This document shows, piece after piece, positions 45,092 through 54,036 of a DNA stretch of 64,000 nucleotides (within the stretch, counting starts at the first letter, position 1; each line of letters opens with the position of its first letter). A program made the position numbers and the translations under genes. The notes under the pieces are model-generated. The model searched no databases and was not told where the DNA came from. It saw only the letters and a program-made list of their open reading frames with translations. Source of the stretch: Rhizobium sp. AQ_MP (lineage in GTDB: Bacteria > Pseudomonadota > Alphaproteobacteria > Rhizobiales > Rhizobiaceae); the NCBI RefSeq assembly GCF_014237835.1, contig NZ_JACJVI010000003.1:186001-250000 (forward strand), given 5' to 3'.

Positions 45092-46111
45092 CTATTCCCG
45101 GACCGCATCATCGCCGAGCGGCGGTGCGACCAGCGTATGCGCCTCGAACGGGGCGAAAGCCGAGGCCGGCAGTTCCTCCGCCGTCAGCGCCATGTTGCGG
45201 TCGAGGCTTTCCGGCTTTGCCGTGCCGATGATGACGGAGGCGACCGCCGGATGATGCAGCGGAAACTGCAGGGCAAACTGAGCAAGCGGCTTGCCGGCCT
45301 GCTTTGCCAGACCCTCCATGGCGCGCACCTTGGCGAGCACCTCGTCGGTAGCCGGCGTGTAGTCGAAATGGGCGCCGGGCACGGCACCTGTCGCGAGAAT
45401 GCCGGAGTTGAACACGCCGCCAGCAGTAATCGAGGTGCCGCGCTTTTCGCAGAGCGGCAGCAGTTCCTCGACGGCAGAGCGGTCGAGCAGGGAATAGCGG
45501 CCTGCCATCAGGATGACGTCGATGTCGATGTCGGCCATCATCTCGAGGCAGGCAGGCACCTCGTTGACGCCAAGACCGAAGGCCTTGATGGCGCCGGAGG
45601 ATTTCAGCTGGTCGAGCGCCTTGTAGCCGCCGTCGCGCAGCTGCTTCACATAGCGATCATTGACCGCGCGGCCATGGGTATAGACGCCTATATCGTGGAC
45701 ATAGAGGATGTCGATGCGGTTCAGGCCGAGGCGTGCATAGCTAAAATCGACCGAGCGCATGATGCCGTCATAGCTGTAATCATAGACCAGCTTGAAGGGC
45801 AGCGGATCGACGAAGCCGACATTCGGGATCTGATCCTTTGGGACCGGTGCCAGCAGGCGGCCGACCTTGGTCGAGAGCACATAGCTGTCTTCCGGCTTGT
45901 CGCGCAGGAAGTCGCCGACATAGCGCTCGGCCTGACCGAAGCCGTAATGCGGGGCCGTGTCGAAATAGCGGATGCCGTGATCCCAGGCCGCCTGCAGCGT
46001 GGCGATCCCGACATCGCGCGGGCAAGGGCGGTAAAGGCCGCCGAGCGGGGCCGTGCCAAAGGAGTATTCGGTCACTTCCAGAGCGGTCTTGCCGATGCGT
46101 CTCGTCTTCAT
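45092..46111 (-). CDS. Aldo/keto reductase, L-fucose/L-galactose 1-dehydrogenase type
   Basis: 339 residues from MKTRRIGKTALEVTEYSFG at 46111. AKR tetrad: Asp in RYFDTAPHYGFGQAER, Tyr in the same segment, Lys in LSTKVGRLL, His in DILYVHDIG. Sequence style matches D-threo-aldose 1-dehydrogenase/L-galactose dehydrogenase, which oxidise aldoses at C1 to lactones with NAD(P). With FucU just downstream, an L-configured galacto-sugar is likely. Start overlaps nothing; the dehydratase gene ends 28 bp upstream. Confidence 0.88.
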   Translation of the reverse strand: MKTRRIGKTALEVTEYSFGTAPLGGLYRPCPRDVGIATLQAAWDHGIRYFDTAPHYGFGQAERYVGDFLRDKPEDSYVLSTKVGRLLAPVPKDQIPNVGFVDPLPFKLVYDYSYDGIMRSVDFSYARLGLNRIDILYVHDIGVYTHGRAVNDRYVKQLRDGGYKALDQLKSSGAIKAFGLGVNEVPACLEMMADIDIDVILMAGRYSLLDRSAVEELLPLCEKRGTSITAGGVFNSGILATGAVPGAHFDYTPATDEVLAKVRAMEGLAKQAGKPLAQFALQFPLHHPAVASVIIGTAKPESLDRNMALTAEELPASAFAPFEAHTLVAPPLGDDAVRE

Positions 46112-46139
46112 GCTGATATCCGGATCCCTGTTGTCGAGG

Positions 46140-47645
46140 TCAGAGCGTGGCACCGAGGTGCCACGGCACGAATTCGTTGTCGCCGTAGCCGAAGAGCTCG
46201 CTTTTGGTCTTCTTGCCCGAGGCGGTCTCGATGATCAGATCGAAGATGTCGCGGCCAAGCCCGGAGACGCTGGCATCTCCCGTGGCAATCACGCCGCAGT
46301 CGATATCCATGTCCTCTTCCATCGAATTGTAGAGCGCAGTGTTGCTCGTCAGCTTGATGGAAGGCACGGGACGCGAGCCGAAGCAGGAGCCGCGGCCGGT
46401 GGTAAAGGCAATCACATTGGCGCCACCTGCCACTTGGCCGGTCGCCGAGACCGGGTCATAGCCGGGGGTGTCCATGAAGACGAGGCCGTGCTCGGTGACA
46501 CGTTCGGCGTAGTTGTAAACGGCCGTCAGCGGCGAGCGTCCGCCCTTGGCGACGGCGCCGAGTGACTTTTCCAGAATCGTGGTGAGGCCACCCTTCTTGT
46601 TGCCGGGCGAAGGATTGTTGTCGAGCGAGGCACCGTGCTGGGCGACATAGGCCTCCCACCAGGAAATCAGCCCGTCGAGCTTGACAGCGACTTCTTCGTT
46701 GACGGCACGGCTGCGCAGGAGATGTTCGGCACCGTAGATTTCCGAGGTTTCGGAGAGAATGGCGGTACCACCGGCGCCGGCCAGGATATCGACGGCAACG
46801 CCGAGTGCGGGGTTGGCGGTGATTCCGGAAAGTCCGTCGGAACCGCCGCATTGCAGGCCGACAATGATCTCGCTGACGGAAATCGGTTCACGACGAAGGG
46901 TGCCGACTTCGGCTGCAATCTCCTTGAGGATCGCAAGGGCGTTTTCGACCGCGCGGCGCGAGCCACCGGCATCCTGGATGTTGAAGTGACGCTTTGAGGC
47001 ACCGGCGCCGCTCTGGCCGTAAAGTGTCAGCTGGTTTACTTCGCAGCCGAGGCCGACCATCAGCACGCCGCCAAAGTTCACATGCCTTGTGTAGCCGGCT
47101 ATCGTTCTGTGCAGCGTGCGCATGCCGTCGCCGGTCGAGCTCATGCCGCAGCCCTGGTCATGCACGATCGGCACGAAGCCGTCGATGCCCTCGTAATGGG
47201 GCAGGATGGTGCGGTTGGCGGCATCCGCAATCGCCCGACAGACCGTGGTGGAACAGTTCACGCTGGCGATGATGCCGATGTAGTTGCGGGTGGCCGCACG
47301 CCCGTCGGCGCGGCGATAGCCCATGAAGGTGCGGCCCTTGTCGGCTGCCGTCGCGGTTTCGGGGGCGGCAAGCCCGCTGACCGAAAGGCGGTCCTCATCG
47401 AAGGCGAGATTGTGGGAATGGACGTGGTCACCGGCCGCGATGTCCGTGGTCGCGCGACCGATCGCCTGAGCGTATTTGACGACCGGTTCGCCCTTCTTGA
47501 TCGCGCGCACGGCCACCTTGTGGCCGGGGTCGATCCTTGTCGCCGCAGCCGCGCCGCCGGGCAAAACATGCCCTGGCTCGATGGCAATAGTGGTCACCGC
47601 AACATTGTCGTCCCGCGAAAGCAGGATGCAGGCTGGTTTCGACAC
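46140..47645 (-). CDS. UxaA-family dehydratase (altronate dehydratase-like)
   Basis: 501 residues with a GTG start at 47645 (MSKPACILLSRDDNV), GGGAG 10 bases upstream; the longer ATG reading has a spurious hydrophobic tail. N-terminal SAF domain (about 8-90; AIKKGEPVVKYAQAIG) and the C-terminal UxaA/GarD catalytic domain (GYRRADGRAATRNYIGI, HDQGCGMSS, GLQCGGSDGLSG, TGRGSCFGSRPVPSIK) with the Cys/His iron ligands. Known reaction: D-altronate to 2-keto-3-deoxy-D-gluconate. First gene of the minus-strand operon, divergent from a GntR regulator. Confidence 0.9.
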   Translation of the reverse strand: MSKPACILLSRDDNVAVTTIAIEPGHVLPGGAAAATRIDPGHKVAVRAIKKGEPVVKYAQAIGRATTDIAAGDHVHSHNLAFDEDRLSVSGLAAPETATAADKGRTFMGYRRADGRAATRNYIGIIASVNCSTTVCRAIADAANRTILPHYEGIDGFVPIVHDQGCGMSSTGDGMRTLHRTIAGYTRHVNFGGVLMVGLGCEVNQLTLYGQSGAGASKRHFNIQDAGGSRRAVENALAILKEIAAEVGTLRREPISVSEIIVGLQCGGSDGLSGITANPALGVAVDILAGAGGTAILSETSEIYGAEHLLRSRAVNEEVAVKLDGLISWWEAYVAQHGASLDNNPSPGNKKGGLTTILEKSLGAVAKGGRSPLTAVYNYAERVTEHGLVFMDTPGYDPVSATGQVAGGANVIAFTTGRGSCFGSRPVPSIKLTSNTALYNSMEEDMDIDCGVIATGDASVSGLGRDIFDLIIETASGKKTKSELFGYGDNEFVPWHLGATL

Positions 47646-47732
47646 CCGATGTTTCTCCCATGCGTCCGGTGACACCGGATCCTGTGTTTTGTCTTTTATC
47701 GGCAATAGACAGTTGCTCGTCAATGGGTATGA

Positions 47733-47742
47733 TATCGATAAA
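47733..47742. promoter_or_regulatory. TATCGATAAA operator candidate (dehydratase/regulator gap)
   Basis: Palindromic TATCGATA at 47733-47740 extended by AA, plus TTTTATCGG at 47694-47702, in the 251-bp divergent promoter region. The core is shared with the palindrome upstream of the sugar-binding protein gene, linking both operon segments to one regulator. Confidence 0.55.
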
Positions 47743-47896
47743 GAACAATTTGCTCCGGTGAGGGGCGGGAGGAAGAGGACCCAGACCAAGAAGAGGCAGG
47801 GCCACCGCAATCGGTGGTTTCCGTTGCGCTAAGGCGTGTCTTGCGCCATGAGGCAAGAGACCGACCCGCCCGCATGATTTCAACCCAGGCAGAGCC

Positions 47897-48784
47897 ATGG
47901 CAAAGCAGAACACCGTCTTCAAGGACGCCTACAACCGCACGCTGAAGCTGATCGAGGAAACGGACACGCTTCCCTCGGAGCCGGAGCTTGGCGGACTGCT
48001 CAGCGTCAGCCGGACGACGGTGCGCGCGGTGCTGACGCGGCTCGGCGAGGTCGGCCTGGTGGCCTGGGACAAGCGTTCGAAGACGGTGCTGCGCAGGCCG
48101 GAGCAGAGCGACTACTTTCCGGACGAGGAAACCAGTTCGCTCTCGGAAATCATCGAGCGCAGCTTCATGAGGCGCATCCTTGCCGGCGGGGCGCAGCCCG
48201 GCATGCAGATCAACGAGCTGGAGCTTGCCCGCGAGATCGGCATCGGCACGACCAGCGTTCGGGAATTTCTCATTCGTTTCAGCCGCTTCGGTCTGATCGA
48301 GAAGCGTCCGAACAGCCATTGGGTGTTGAAGGGTTTTACCCGCGAATTTGCGCTTGAGCTGACCGAAGTGCGCGAAATGTTCGAGCTGCGCTCGGCAGCC
48401 GCCTTCGTTCGTCTTGCGGAAGAGCATCCCGCCTGGGCGGAGCTCAAGGCGGTCGAGGCGCAGCATCATGCGCTGCTGGCCGATATCGACAATCGCTACA
48501 TGGAGTTTTCGGAGCTCGACGAGCGCTTCCACCTGCTCGTCCAGAAGGCGTCGAGCAACCGCTTCATCATCGATTTCTACGACATCATATCGATCGTCTT
48601 CCACTATCACTATCAATGGAACAAGACGAATGCGCGGGCGCGCAACCAGCGGGCGCTCGAGGAGCATGTGGACTACATCAAGGCGCTCTTCTCCCGCGAT
48701 CCGTCCGCGATCGAGAAAGCCTGCCGCCAGCATCTGAAATCGGCACGCGAGACGTTGCTGCAATCGATCCAGGAGACCGCCTGA
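47897..48784 (+). CDS. GntR/FCD regulator with two winged-helix domains
   Basis: 295 residues. An extra GntR-like winged helix at about 8-67 (LPSEPELGGLLSVSRTTVRAVLTRLGEVGLV in outline) precedes a second complete one at about 80-150 (LELAREIGIGTTSVREFLIRFSRFGLIEKR). An FCD domain (about 158-290; ELDERFHLLVQKASSNRFI) follows. Ordinary FCD regulators have one. It is divergent from the UxaA operon and 3 bases upstream of the reductase gene, so it should govern the whole cluster; the two heads fit paired TTTATCGA sites. Confidence 0.88.
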   Translation: MAKQNTVFKDAYNRTLKLIEETDTLPSEPELGGLLSVSRTTVRAVLTRLGEVGLVAWDKRSKTVLRRPEQSDYFPDEETSSLSEIIERSFMRRILAGGAQPGMQINELELAREIGIGTTSVREFLIRFSRFGLIEKRPNSHWVLKGFTREFALELTEVREMFELRSAAAFVRLAEEHPAWAELKAVEAQHHALLADIDNRYMEFSELDERFHLLVQKASSNRFIIDFYDIISIVFHYHYQWNKTNARARNQRALEEHVDYIKALFSRDPSAIEKACRQHLKSARETLLQSIQETA

Positions 48785-48787
48785 TCC

Positions 48788-49876
48788 ATGAACACGCCCA
48801 TCCTGCAATTCGGCACGAGCCGGTTTCTTCAGGCGCATGCCGATCTCTTCGTCAGCGAAGCCATGGAAGTCGGCAAGGCCTTGGGCGCGATCACCGTGGT
48901 GCAGACAAGCGGTGATCCGCAACGTGCCGGGCGGATCGGAGCCTTGTCGGCGCCGGAAGGTTTCCCGGTGATCATCCGCGGGCTGGAGAATGGTGCTCCG
49001 GTGGAGCACAAAGTTCGTGTCCGCTCCGTTGCCCGATCGCTGTCGACCGCAACGGACTGGGCCGAGGTCAGAAGGATCTTTGTCGATGAGGCGCGTGTCG
49101 TTCTCTCGAACACCGGCGACAAAGGCTATGCCCTTCTCGATGGCGACAGTCTCGACGGCGTTCCACAATCCTTCCCGATGAAGCTGCTTGCGCTGCTCAA
49201 AGCACGTCACGAGGCGGGTGGCGGACCGCTGACGATCCTTCCCTGCGAGCTGATCTCGCGCAATGGGGATGTGCTGAAGCGCCTGATCGCCGATCTTGCC
49301 AGACAGTATGTGTCGGACCCGGACTTCGATGTCTGGCTTTCCGAGCGGGTGATCTGGGGAAATACGCTGGTCGACCGCATTGTGTCCGAACCGATCGAGC
49401 CGGCAGGAGCAATCGCCGAGCCCTATGCGATCTGGGCCATTGAACGGCAGCCCGGTCTCACCGTCCCTTGCGAGCATCCCTCGATCAAGGTGGTCGACGA
49501 TCTGACGCCCTATGAGCGGCTAAAGCTGCATATCCTCAATCTCGGTCACACGGTGCTGGCCGATCGCTGGCTCAAAGACGCAAGACCGGAGGCGGAATGC
49601 GTCAAGGACATCCTGGCGGATGCCGCGATCCGGGCTGAGCTTGAGGCGATCTATACGCAAGAAGTCGTACCGGGTTTTCGCCAGCATGGCCTGGCTGACG
49701 AGGCCGAGGCCTATGTGGCCACCACGCTCGAGCGGTTCCTCAATCCCACTCTCGACCACAGGCTGCGCGATATCGCCGGCAATCATGCGGAAAAGATTGT
49801 GCGGCGCATCATCGGTTTCCAGGACTGGTGTCCTGCCGTCGCCATGCCGAAGCTGTCGGCGATTGTTGGCCGCTGA
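48788..49876 (+). CDS. Mannitol dehydrogenase family; tagaturonate/fructuronate reductase-like
   Basis: 362 residues. The N-terminal NAD domain starts ILQFGTSRFLQAHADLFV; the C-terminal all-helical domain holds the polyol/uronate-dehydrogenase motif YERLKLHILNLGHT (catalytic Lys, Asn, His). Shorter than classical UxaB (about 480), and of the type annotated as tagaturonate reductase or D-mannonate oxidoreductase. With UxaA it would convert D-tagaturonate via D-altronate to KDG. Cotranscribed with the two-headed regulator. Confidence 0.86.
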   Translation: MNTPILQFGTSRFLQAHADLFVSEAMEVGKALGAITVVQTSGDPQRAGRIGALSAPEGFPVIIRGLENGAPVEHKVRVRSVARSLSTATDWAEVRRIFVDEARVVLSNTGDKGYALLDGDSLDGVPQSFPMKLLALLKARHEAGGGPLTILPCELISRNGDVLKRLIADLARQYVSDPDFDVWLSERVIWGNTLVDRIVSEPIEPAGAIAEPYAIWAIERQPGLTVPCEHPSIKVVDDLTPYERLKLHILNLGHTVLADRWLKDARPEAECVKDILADAAIRAELEAIYTQEVVPGFRQHGLADEAEAYVATTLERFLNPTLDHRLRDIAGNHAEKIVRRIIGFQDWCPAVAMPKLSAIVGR

Positions 49877-49882
49877 CGGCCC

Positions 49883-50806
49883 TCAGGCAGGCGGCTGGCC
49901 CTTGGAGCGCATGCGGCGACGAAAGGCGGTCGGCTTCTCGACGAAGCGTTCGCTGAAGGCTTCGTAGAAGCGCGAGACCGATCCAAAGCCGCTTTCGAAG
50001 GCGACATCGGTGATCGAGAGATCGGTCGAGATCAGCAGCGACTGGGCCGTGTCAAGGCGATGGCGGACGATGGCCTGGTTGATGGTGTGGCCAACGGCGC
50101 GTTTGAAGATCGACATAGCGTAGTTCGGATGCAGGCCAACGGCGCGGCTGACATCCTCGGCCGAGATGTTTTCCAGGGCGTGTTCGGCGATGAAGCGCAG
50201 CATGCGTTCAATGTGTTCGACGCGCTCACTGTCATTGGCGCTGAAGCTGGCAATCGCCGAGCCTTCCTCGCGCAGGTCCCGCCAGCCGTCGCGCTCGATC
50301 CTGAGAACCCGCGCCGTGAGTTCGTTGCGAACGATCTCGGTCAGGTTCTCGTCACCGGCGAGCAGTTCTTCGCGCCAGCGCTGGAAGATGTCCCGGTCCC
50401 AGGAGCGGATTTCCAGCGCTTCGATCATGGCGCCACGAAAGACGGCATCGCGGAAGCGGCTTAAGTTTGCAAGGCCAAGGAAGACCGACATCGGGACATA
50501 GAGGCAGACGAAGCGTGTTCCCTCCCGCCGATCGATCACCTGATGCGGGATCATGCCCCAAAACAGGCAGAGGCGACCCTCGTCGACGGTGAGTTCGCGC
50601 CCGTCGAACCAATAGGTCATGTGGCCCGACAGGACAAAATTCAGCTCGATCTGGCTGTGCATGTGTGGTCCGGCCATGCGGTGAACCGTCAGGCTCTCGC
50701 CCGCGCAAAAGCGGTGGTCGCCGAAGATGACCAGCGGGTGTCGCGGATCATGGTCCGGGTGCACCGGAACGGATTCGTCATCCAGAAGGGGTTTCACATG
50801 TTCCAA
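49883..50806 (-). CDS. AraC-family regulator with cupin sensor (MelR-like)
   Basis: 307 residues. N-terminal cupin half (about 40-110: HRMAGPHMHSQIELNFVLSG, RLCLFWGMIPHQVI) and C-terminal double HTH (about 205-300: ISAEDVSRAVGLHPNYAMSIFKRAVGHT and SITDVAFESGFGSVSRFYEAF). Divergent from the galactoside operon; such AraC proteins activate raffinose/melibiose genes. Its 3' end abuts the reductase gene convergently. No clear direct-repeat operator was recognised in the 150-bp gap. Confidence 0.92.
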   Translation of the reverse strand: MEHVKPLLDDESVPVHPDHDPRHPLVIFGDHRFCAGESLTVHRMAGPHMHSQIELNFVLSGHMTYWFDGRELTVDEGRLCLFWGMIPHQVIDRREGTRFVCLYVPMSVFLGLANLSRFRDAVFRGAMIEALEIRSWDRDIFQRWREELLAGDENLTEIVRNELTARVLRIERDGWRDLREEGSAIASFSANDSERVEHIERMLRFIAEHALENISAEDVSRAVGLHPNYAMSIFKRAVGHTINQAIVRHRLDTAQSLLISTDLSITDVAFESGFGSVSRFYEAFSERFVEKPTAFRRRMRSKGQPPA

Positions 50807-50956
50807 ATCTTAGGATCCCGGAAAAGTTACAGCAAAACTCGGTAGATTATTACGGGTTTGAATCCGATGATCAAGGCGAGCTGACAAATCTGCCCCGGCG
50901 GGATCCGGGGCCAAGGCTCCGCAGATACGTTGCATACCGGTCATAGGGAGGAAAAC

Positions 50957-52189
50957 ATGACCTTTTTCAAAAGCCTGAGCGCTATCGCTCTGGGTGCTGT
51001 CCTGCTGTCGTCCACCGCATTCGCCGGTGAGATCGTTCTCAATTCGAACCACTCCGACCCGGCGCCGAAGAAGGCGATCGAGGACCTGATTGCGGACTTC
51101 CAGGCCGCCAATCCGGGGATCACGGTCAAGTGGAACAACTTCGACCACGAAGGCTACAAGTCTGCCATCCGCAACTTCCTGACCGCTGACGCGCCCGATG
51201 TCGTTGCCTGGTTTGCCGGCAACCGCATGGAGCCCTTCGTCAAGGCGGGCCTCTTCGAGGACGTGAGCGACGTCTGGGAAGCCAATGGCCTCAACGACCA
51301 GCTGAAATCCGCCGCGCCTTCGATGACCATCGACGGCAAGAAGTGGGGCGTGCCCTACACCTACTACCAGTGGGGCATTTACTACCGTAAGGACATCTTC
51401 GCCGAGCAGGGCATTGAGCCGCCGAAGACCTGGGCCGAGTTCCTGGCTGCCTGCGAAAAGCTGAAGTCAGCCGGCATTACCCCGATCACCATCGGCACCA
51501 AGGCTCTGTGGCCGACCGGCGGCTGGTTCGACTATCTGAACCTGCGCGTCAACGGCTACGAGTTCCACATGGAGCTGACCTCGGGCAAGGTTCCGTACAC
51601 CGACCCGCGCGTCAAGGCCGTGTTCGAGAAGTGGGGCGAGCTGGTCAAGGCCGGCTACTTCAATGAAAACCATGCCGCGATCGACTGGCAGGACGCCATC
51701 CCGCAGATGGTGCAGGGCAAGGCTGCCATGTATCTGATGGGCAACTTCGCCGTCGCCACCATGAAGGATGGCGGTCTGAAGGAAGAGCAGATCGGCTTCA
51801 TGCAGTTCCCGGAAATCACCGCGGGCGTTCCGATGGCCGAGGAAGCGCCGACGGATACCTTCCACATCCCGTCGGGTGCGAAGAACAAGGAAGATGCGAA
51901 GAAGTTCCTCGCTTTCGTTGCTTCGCCGGCTGCCCAGTCGAAGATGAACGCAACGCTTGGCCAGCTGCCGGTGAACAACCAGTCGGAAAAGCCGGCTGAT
52001 CCGTTCCTGCAGGCCGGTTTCGAGATGCTGTCCAACGCCTATGCGCTGGCACAGTTCTACGATCGTGACGCCGATGCCGAAATGGCAAAGGCCGGCATGG
52101 AAGGCTTCCAGGAATTCATGGTGAAGCCTGACCGTCTCGATGCGATCCTGGAGCGTCTCGAAAAGACTCGCGCCCGCATCCACAAGTAA
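50957..52189 (+). CDS. Galactoside-type extracellular solute-binding protein (family 1)
   Basis: 410 residues from MTFFKSLSAIALGAVLL at 50957 (GGGAGGAAA upstream; earlier codons lack a site). Signal peptide cleaved about residue 22 (STAFA-GE). MalE/UgpB-type fold: GITVKWNNFDHEGYKSAIRN, MYLMGNFAVATMK. First gene of the operon; a small hairpin (CCCCGG-N6-CCGGGG, 50893-50910) lies in the leader. Likely ligands are alpha/beta-galactosides because both glycosidases follow. Confidence 0.92.
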   Translation: MTFFKSLSAIALGAVLLSSTAFAGEIVLNSNHSDPAPKKAIEDLIADFQAANPGITVKWNNFDHEGYKSAIRNFLTADAPDVVAWFAGNRMEPFVKAGLFEDVSDVWEANGLNDQLKSAAPSMTIDGKKWGVPYTYYQWGIYYRKDIFAEQGIEPPKTWAEFLAACEKLKSAGITPITIGTKALWPTGGWFDYLNLRVNGYEFHMELTSGKVPYTDPRVKAVFEKWGELVKAGYFNENHAAIDWQDAIPQMVQGKAAMYLMGNFAVATMKDGGLKEEQIGFMQFPEITAGVPMAEEAPTDTFHIPSGAKNKEDAKKFLAFVASPAAQSKMNATLGQLPVNNQSEKPADPFLQAGFEMLSNAYALAQFYDRDADAEMAKAGMEGFQEFMVKPDRLDAILERLEKTRARIHK

Positions 52190-52276
52190 GCCTTAGAGCT
52201 CCCTGCGCCGGGTGCTGTGGGTCCCCTGGGCCCATGGCATCCGGTTGCCGTTTCCCGTTTCCTCAGAGGTGCCGCC

Positions 52277-53185
52277 ATGAGCAACACCGTTCCAACGACT
52301 TCCAGCTTCTGGAAGCGCAACCAGCAGACGCTCGCGCCGATTCTCTTCCTCGCGCCCGGCATGCTGATGTTCGTGATCTACGTGCTCGTCCCGATCTTTC
52401 AGTCGATCTGGATCAGCTTCCACGACTGGGACGGTCTCGGTGCGATGACCTGGATCGGGCTCGGCAATTATGTCGAACTGCTCGACGATGATTCCTTCTA
52501 CATCTCGCTCGAGAACAATCTGATCTGGCTTGTTCTGTATCTGCTGGCGATCCCCGCGGGCCTCGCCGTCGCGCTCTTCCTCAATCAGACGGTCGCCGGC
52601 ATTCGCCTTTACAAGTCCCTGTTCTTCTTCCCCTTCGTGATCAGCCAGGTCGTCGTCGGCCTGATGTTCACCTGGTTCTATGCCCCGGACTTCGGCCTTT
52701 TTTCGAAGCTCGTCGAACTGGTCACCGGTCAACAGTTTGCCGTCCTCGCCGACGAGCGCTTCGTGACTTACGGCATTATCGTCGCGGGCCTCTGGCCGCA
52801 GACGGCCTATTGCATGATCCTCTACCTGACCGGCCTCAACAACATCAATCCGGAGCAGGTCGAGGCCGCCCGCATGGACGGTGCCAAGGGCCTGAAGCTG
52901 CTCTGGTACGTGATCCTGCCGCAGCTCGCGCCGGCCACTTTCATCGCCATGGTCGTGACGGTCATCGGCTCGCTGCGCTCCTTCGACCTCGTGTCGATCA
53001 TGACGGCAGGCGGCCCCTACGGATCGAGCCAGGTTCTCTCCTACTTCATGTATGAGCAGGCGCTCTCCGAATATGGCTTCCGCATGGGTTACGGCGCATC
53101 GATCGCGGTCGTGCTGTTCCTGATCATGATGGTCTTCATCTCGCTCTTCATCGTTCGCATGCTCGCCCAGGAAAGGAACGCCTGA
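52277..53185 (+). CDS. Carbohydrate ABC transporter permease (MalF type)
   Basis: 302 residues from MSNTVPTTSSFWKRN at 52277. Six membrane helices (APILFLAPGMLMFVIYVLVP, LIWLVLYLLAIPAGLAVALFL, and so on) and the EAA loop QVEAARMDGAKGLKLLWYVILPQL. Its stop overlaps the next permease's start. Partner of the MalG-type subunit and the MsmK/UgpC-type ATPase downstream. Confidence 0.93.
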   Translation: MSNTVPTTSSFWKRNQQTLAPILFLAPGMLMFVIYVLVPIFQSIWISFHDWDGLGAMTWIGLGNYVELLDDDSFYISLENNLIWLVLYLLAIPAGLAVALFLNQTVAGIRLYKSLFFFPFVISQVVVGLMFTWFYAPDFGLFSKLVELVTGQQFAVLADERFVTYGIIVAGLWPQTAYCMILYLTGLNNINPEQVEAARMDGAKGLKLLWYVILPQLAPATFIAMVVTVIGSLRSFDLVSIMTAGGPYGSSQVLSYFMYEQALSEYGFRMGYGASIAVVLFLIMMVFISLFIVRMLAQERNA

Positions 53186-54036
53186 TGTTCCCCACTCCGA
53201 TCCAGAAGGCCTCGCCCTTTGCGCAGACGGCGTACAAGATCCTGCTGCCGGTTGCCCTCTTCCTCTGGCTTCTGCCGCTGATCGGCGTGGCGATCACATC
53301 GGTACGCCCAGCCGGTGACCTCGCCGCCGGCAACTACTTTGGCATCCCCTCGGGTTTCGCCGGTTTCGAGAACTATTCGGCGGTCTTCAACAACTCGCCG
53401 ATCGGCTATTACATTCTCAACTCGTTCAAGGTGACGATCCCGACGGTGATCGGCGCGGTGGCGCTGTCCTGCCTCACCGGCTTCGCGCTGGCGGTCTACA
53501 AGTTCAAGGGCAATCTCGTCCTGTTCTTCCTGTTCGTCGCCGGCAACTTCATCCCGTTCCAGATCCTGATGGTTCCGGTTCGCGACATGACGCTGCGCGC
53601 GGGTCTCTACGACACGACCATGGGCCTCGTGCTCTTTCACGTCGCCTTCCAGACCGGTTTCTGCACGCTGTTCATGCGCAACTTCATCAAGGGCCTGCCC
53701 TTTGCGCTGATCGAATCGGCGCGCGTCGAGGGTGTCTCGGAATGGCGGATCTTCCGCTACATCGTGCTGCCGCTGATGCGCCCGGCCATCGCCGCCCTCT
53801 CCGTCCTGATCTTCACCTTCGTCTGGAACGACTACTTCTGGGCGACCGTGCTCGTGCAGGGCCAGCACGCCATGCCGGTGACGGCAGGTCTTTATTCGCT
53901 GAACGGCCAGTGGGTTGCCGCCTGGCATCTGGTGTCCGCCGGATCGATCGTTGCGGCCCTGCCGCCGGTCGCGATGTTCTTCCTCATGCAGCGCCACTTC
54001 ATTGCCGGCCTCACACTCGGAGCGACCAAGGGATGA
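53185..54036 (+). CDS. Carbohydrate ABC transporter permease (MalG type)
   Basis: 283 residues; membrane helices starting ILLPVALFLWLLPLIGVAIT and an EAA loop ALIESARVEGVSEWRIFRYIVLPLMRPA. Overlaps both neighbours by a base or four (ATGA with the alpha-galactosidase), so translation is coupled through the operon. Confidence 0.94.
   Translation: MFPTPIQKASPFAQTAYKILLPVALFLWLLPLIGVAITSVRPAGDLAAGNYFGIPSGFAGFENYSAVFNNSPIGYYILNSFKVTIPTVIGAVALSCLTGFALAVYKFKGNLVLFFLFVAGNFIPFQILMVPVRDMTLRAGLYDTTMGLVLFHVAFQTGFCTLFMRNFIKGLPFALIESARVEGVSEWRIFRYIVLPLMRPAIAALSVLIFTFVWNDYFWATVLVQGQHAMPVTAGLYSLNGQWVAAWHLVSAGSIVAALPPVAMFFLMQRHFIAGLTLGATKG

Noticed and set aside
47646..47810. ATG start giving the UxaA-like protein a hydrophobic N-terminal tail
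   Set aside because: It would cover the operator region, resembles no UxaA N-terminus, and the GTG at 47645 has a proper ribosome site.
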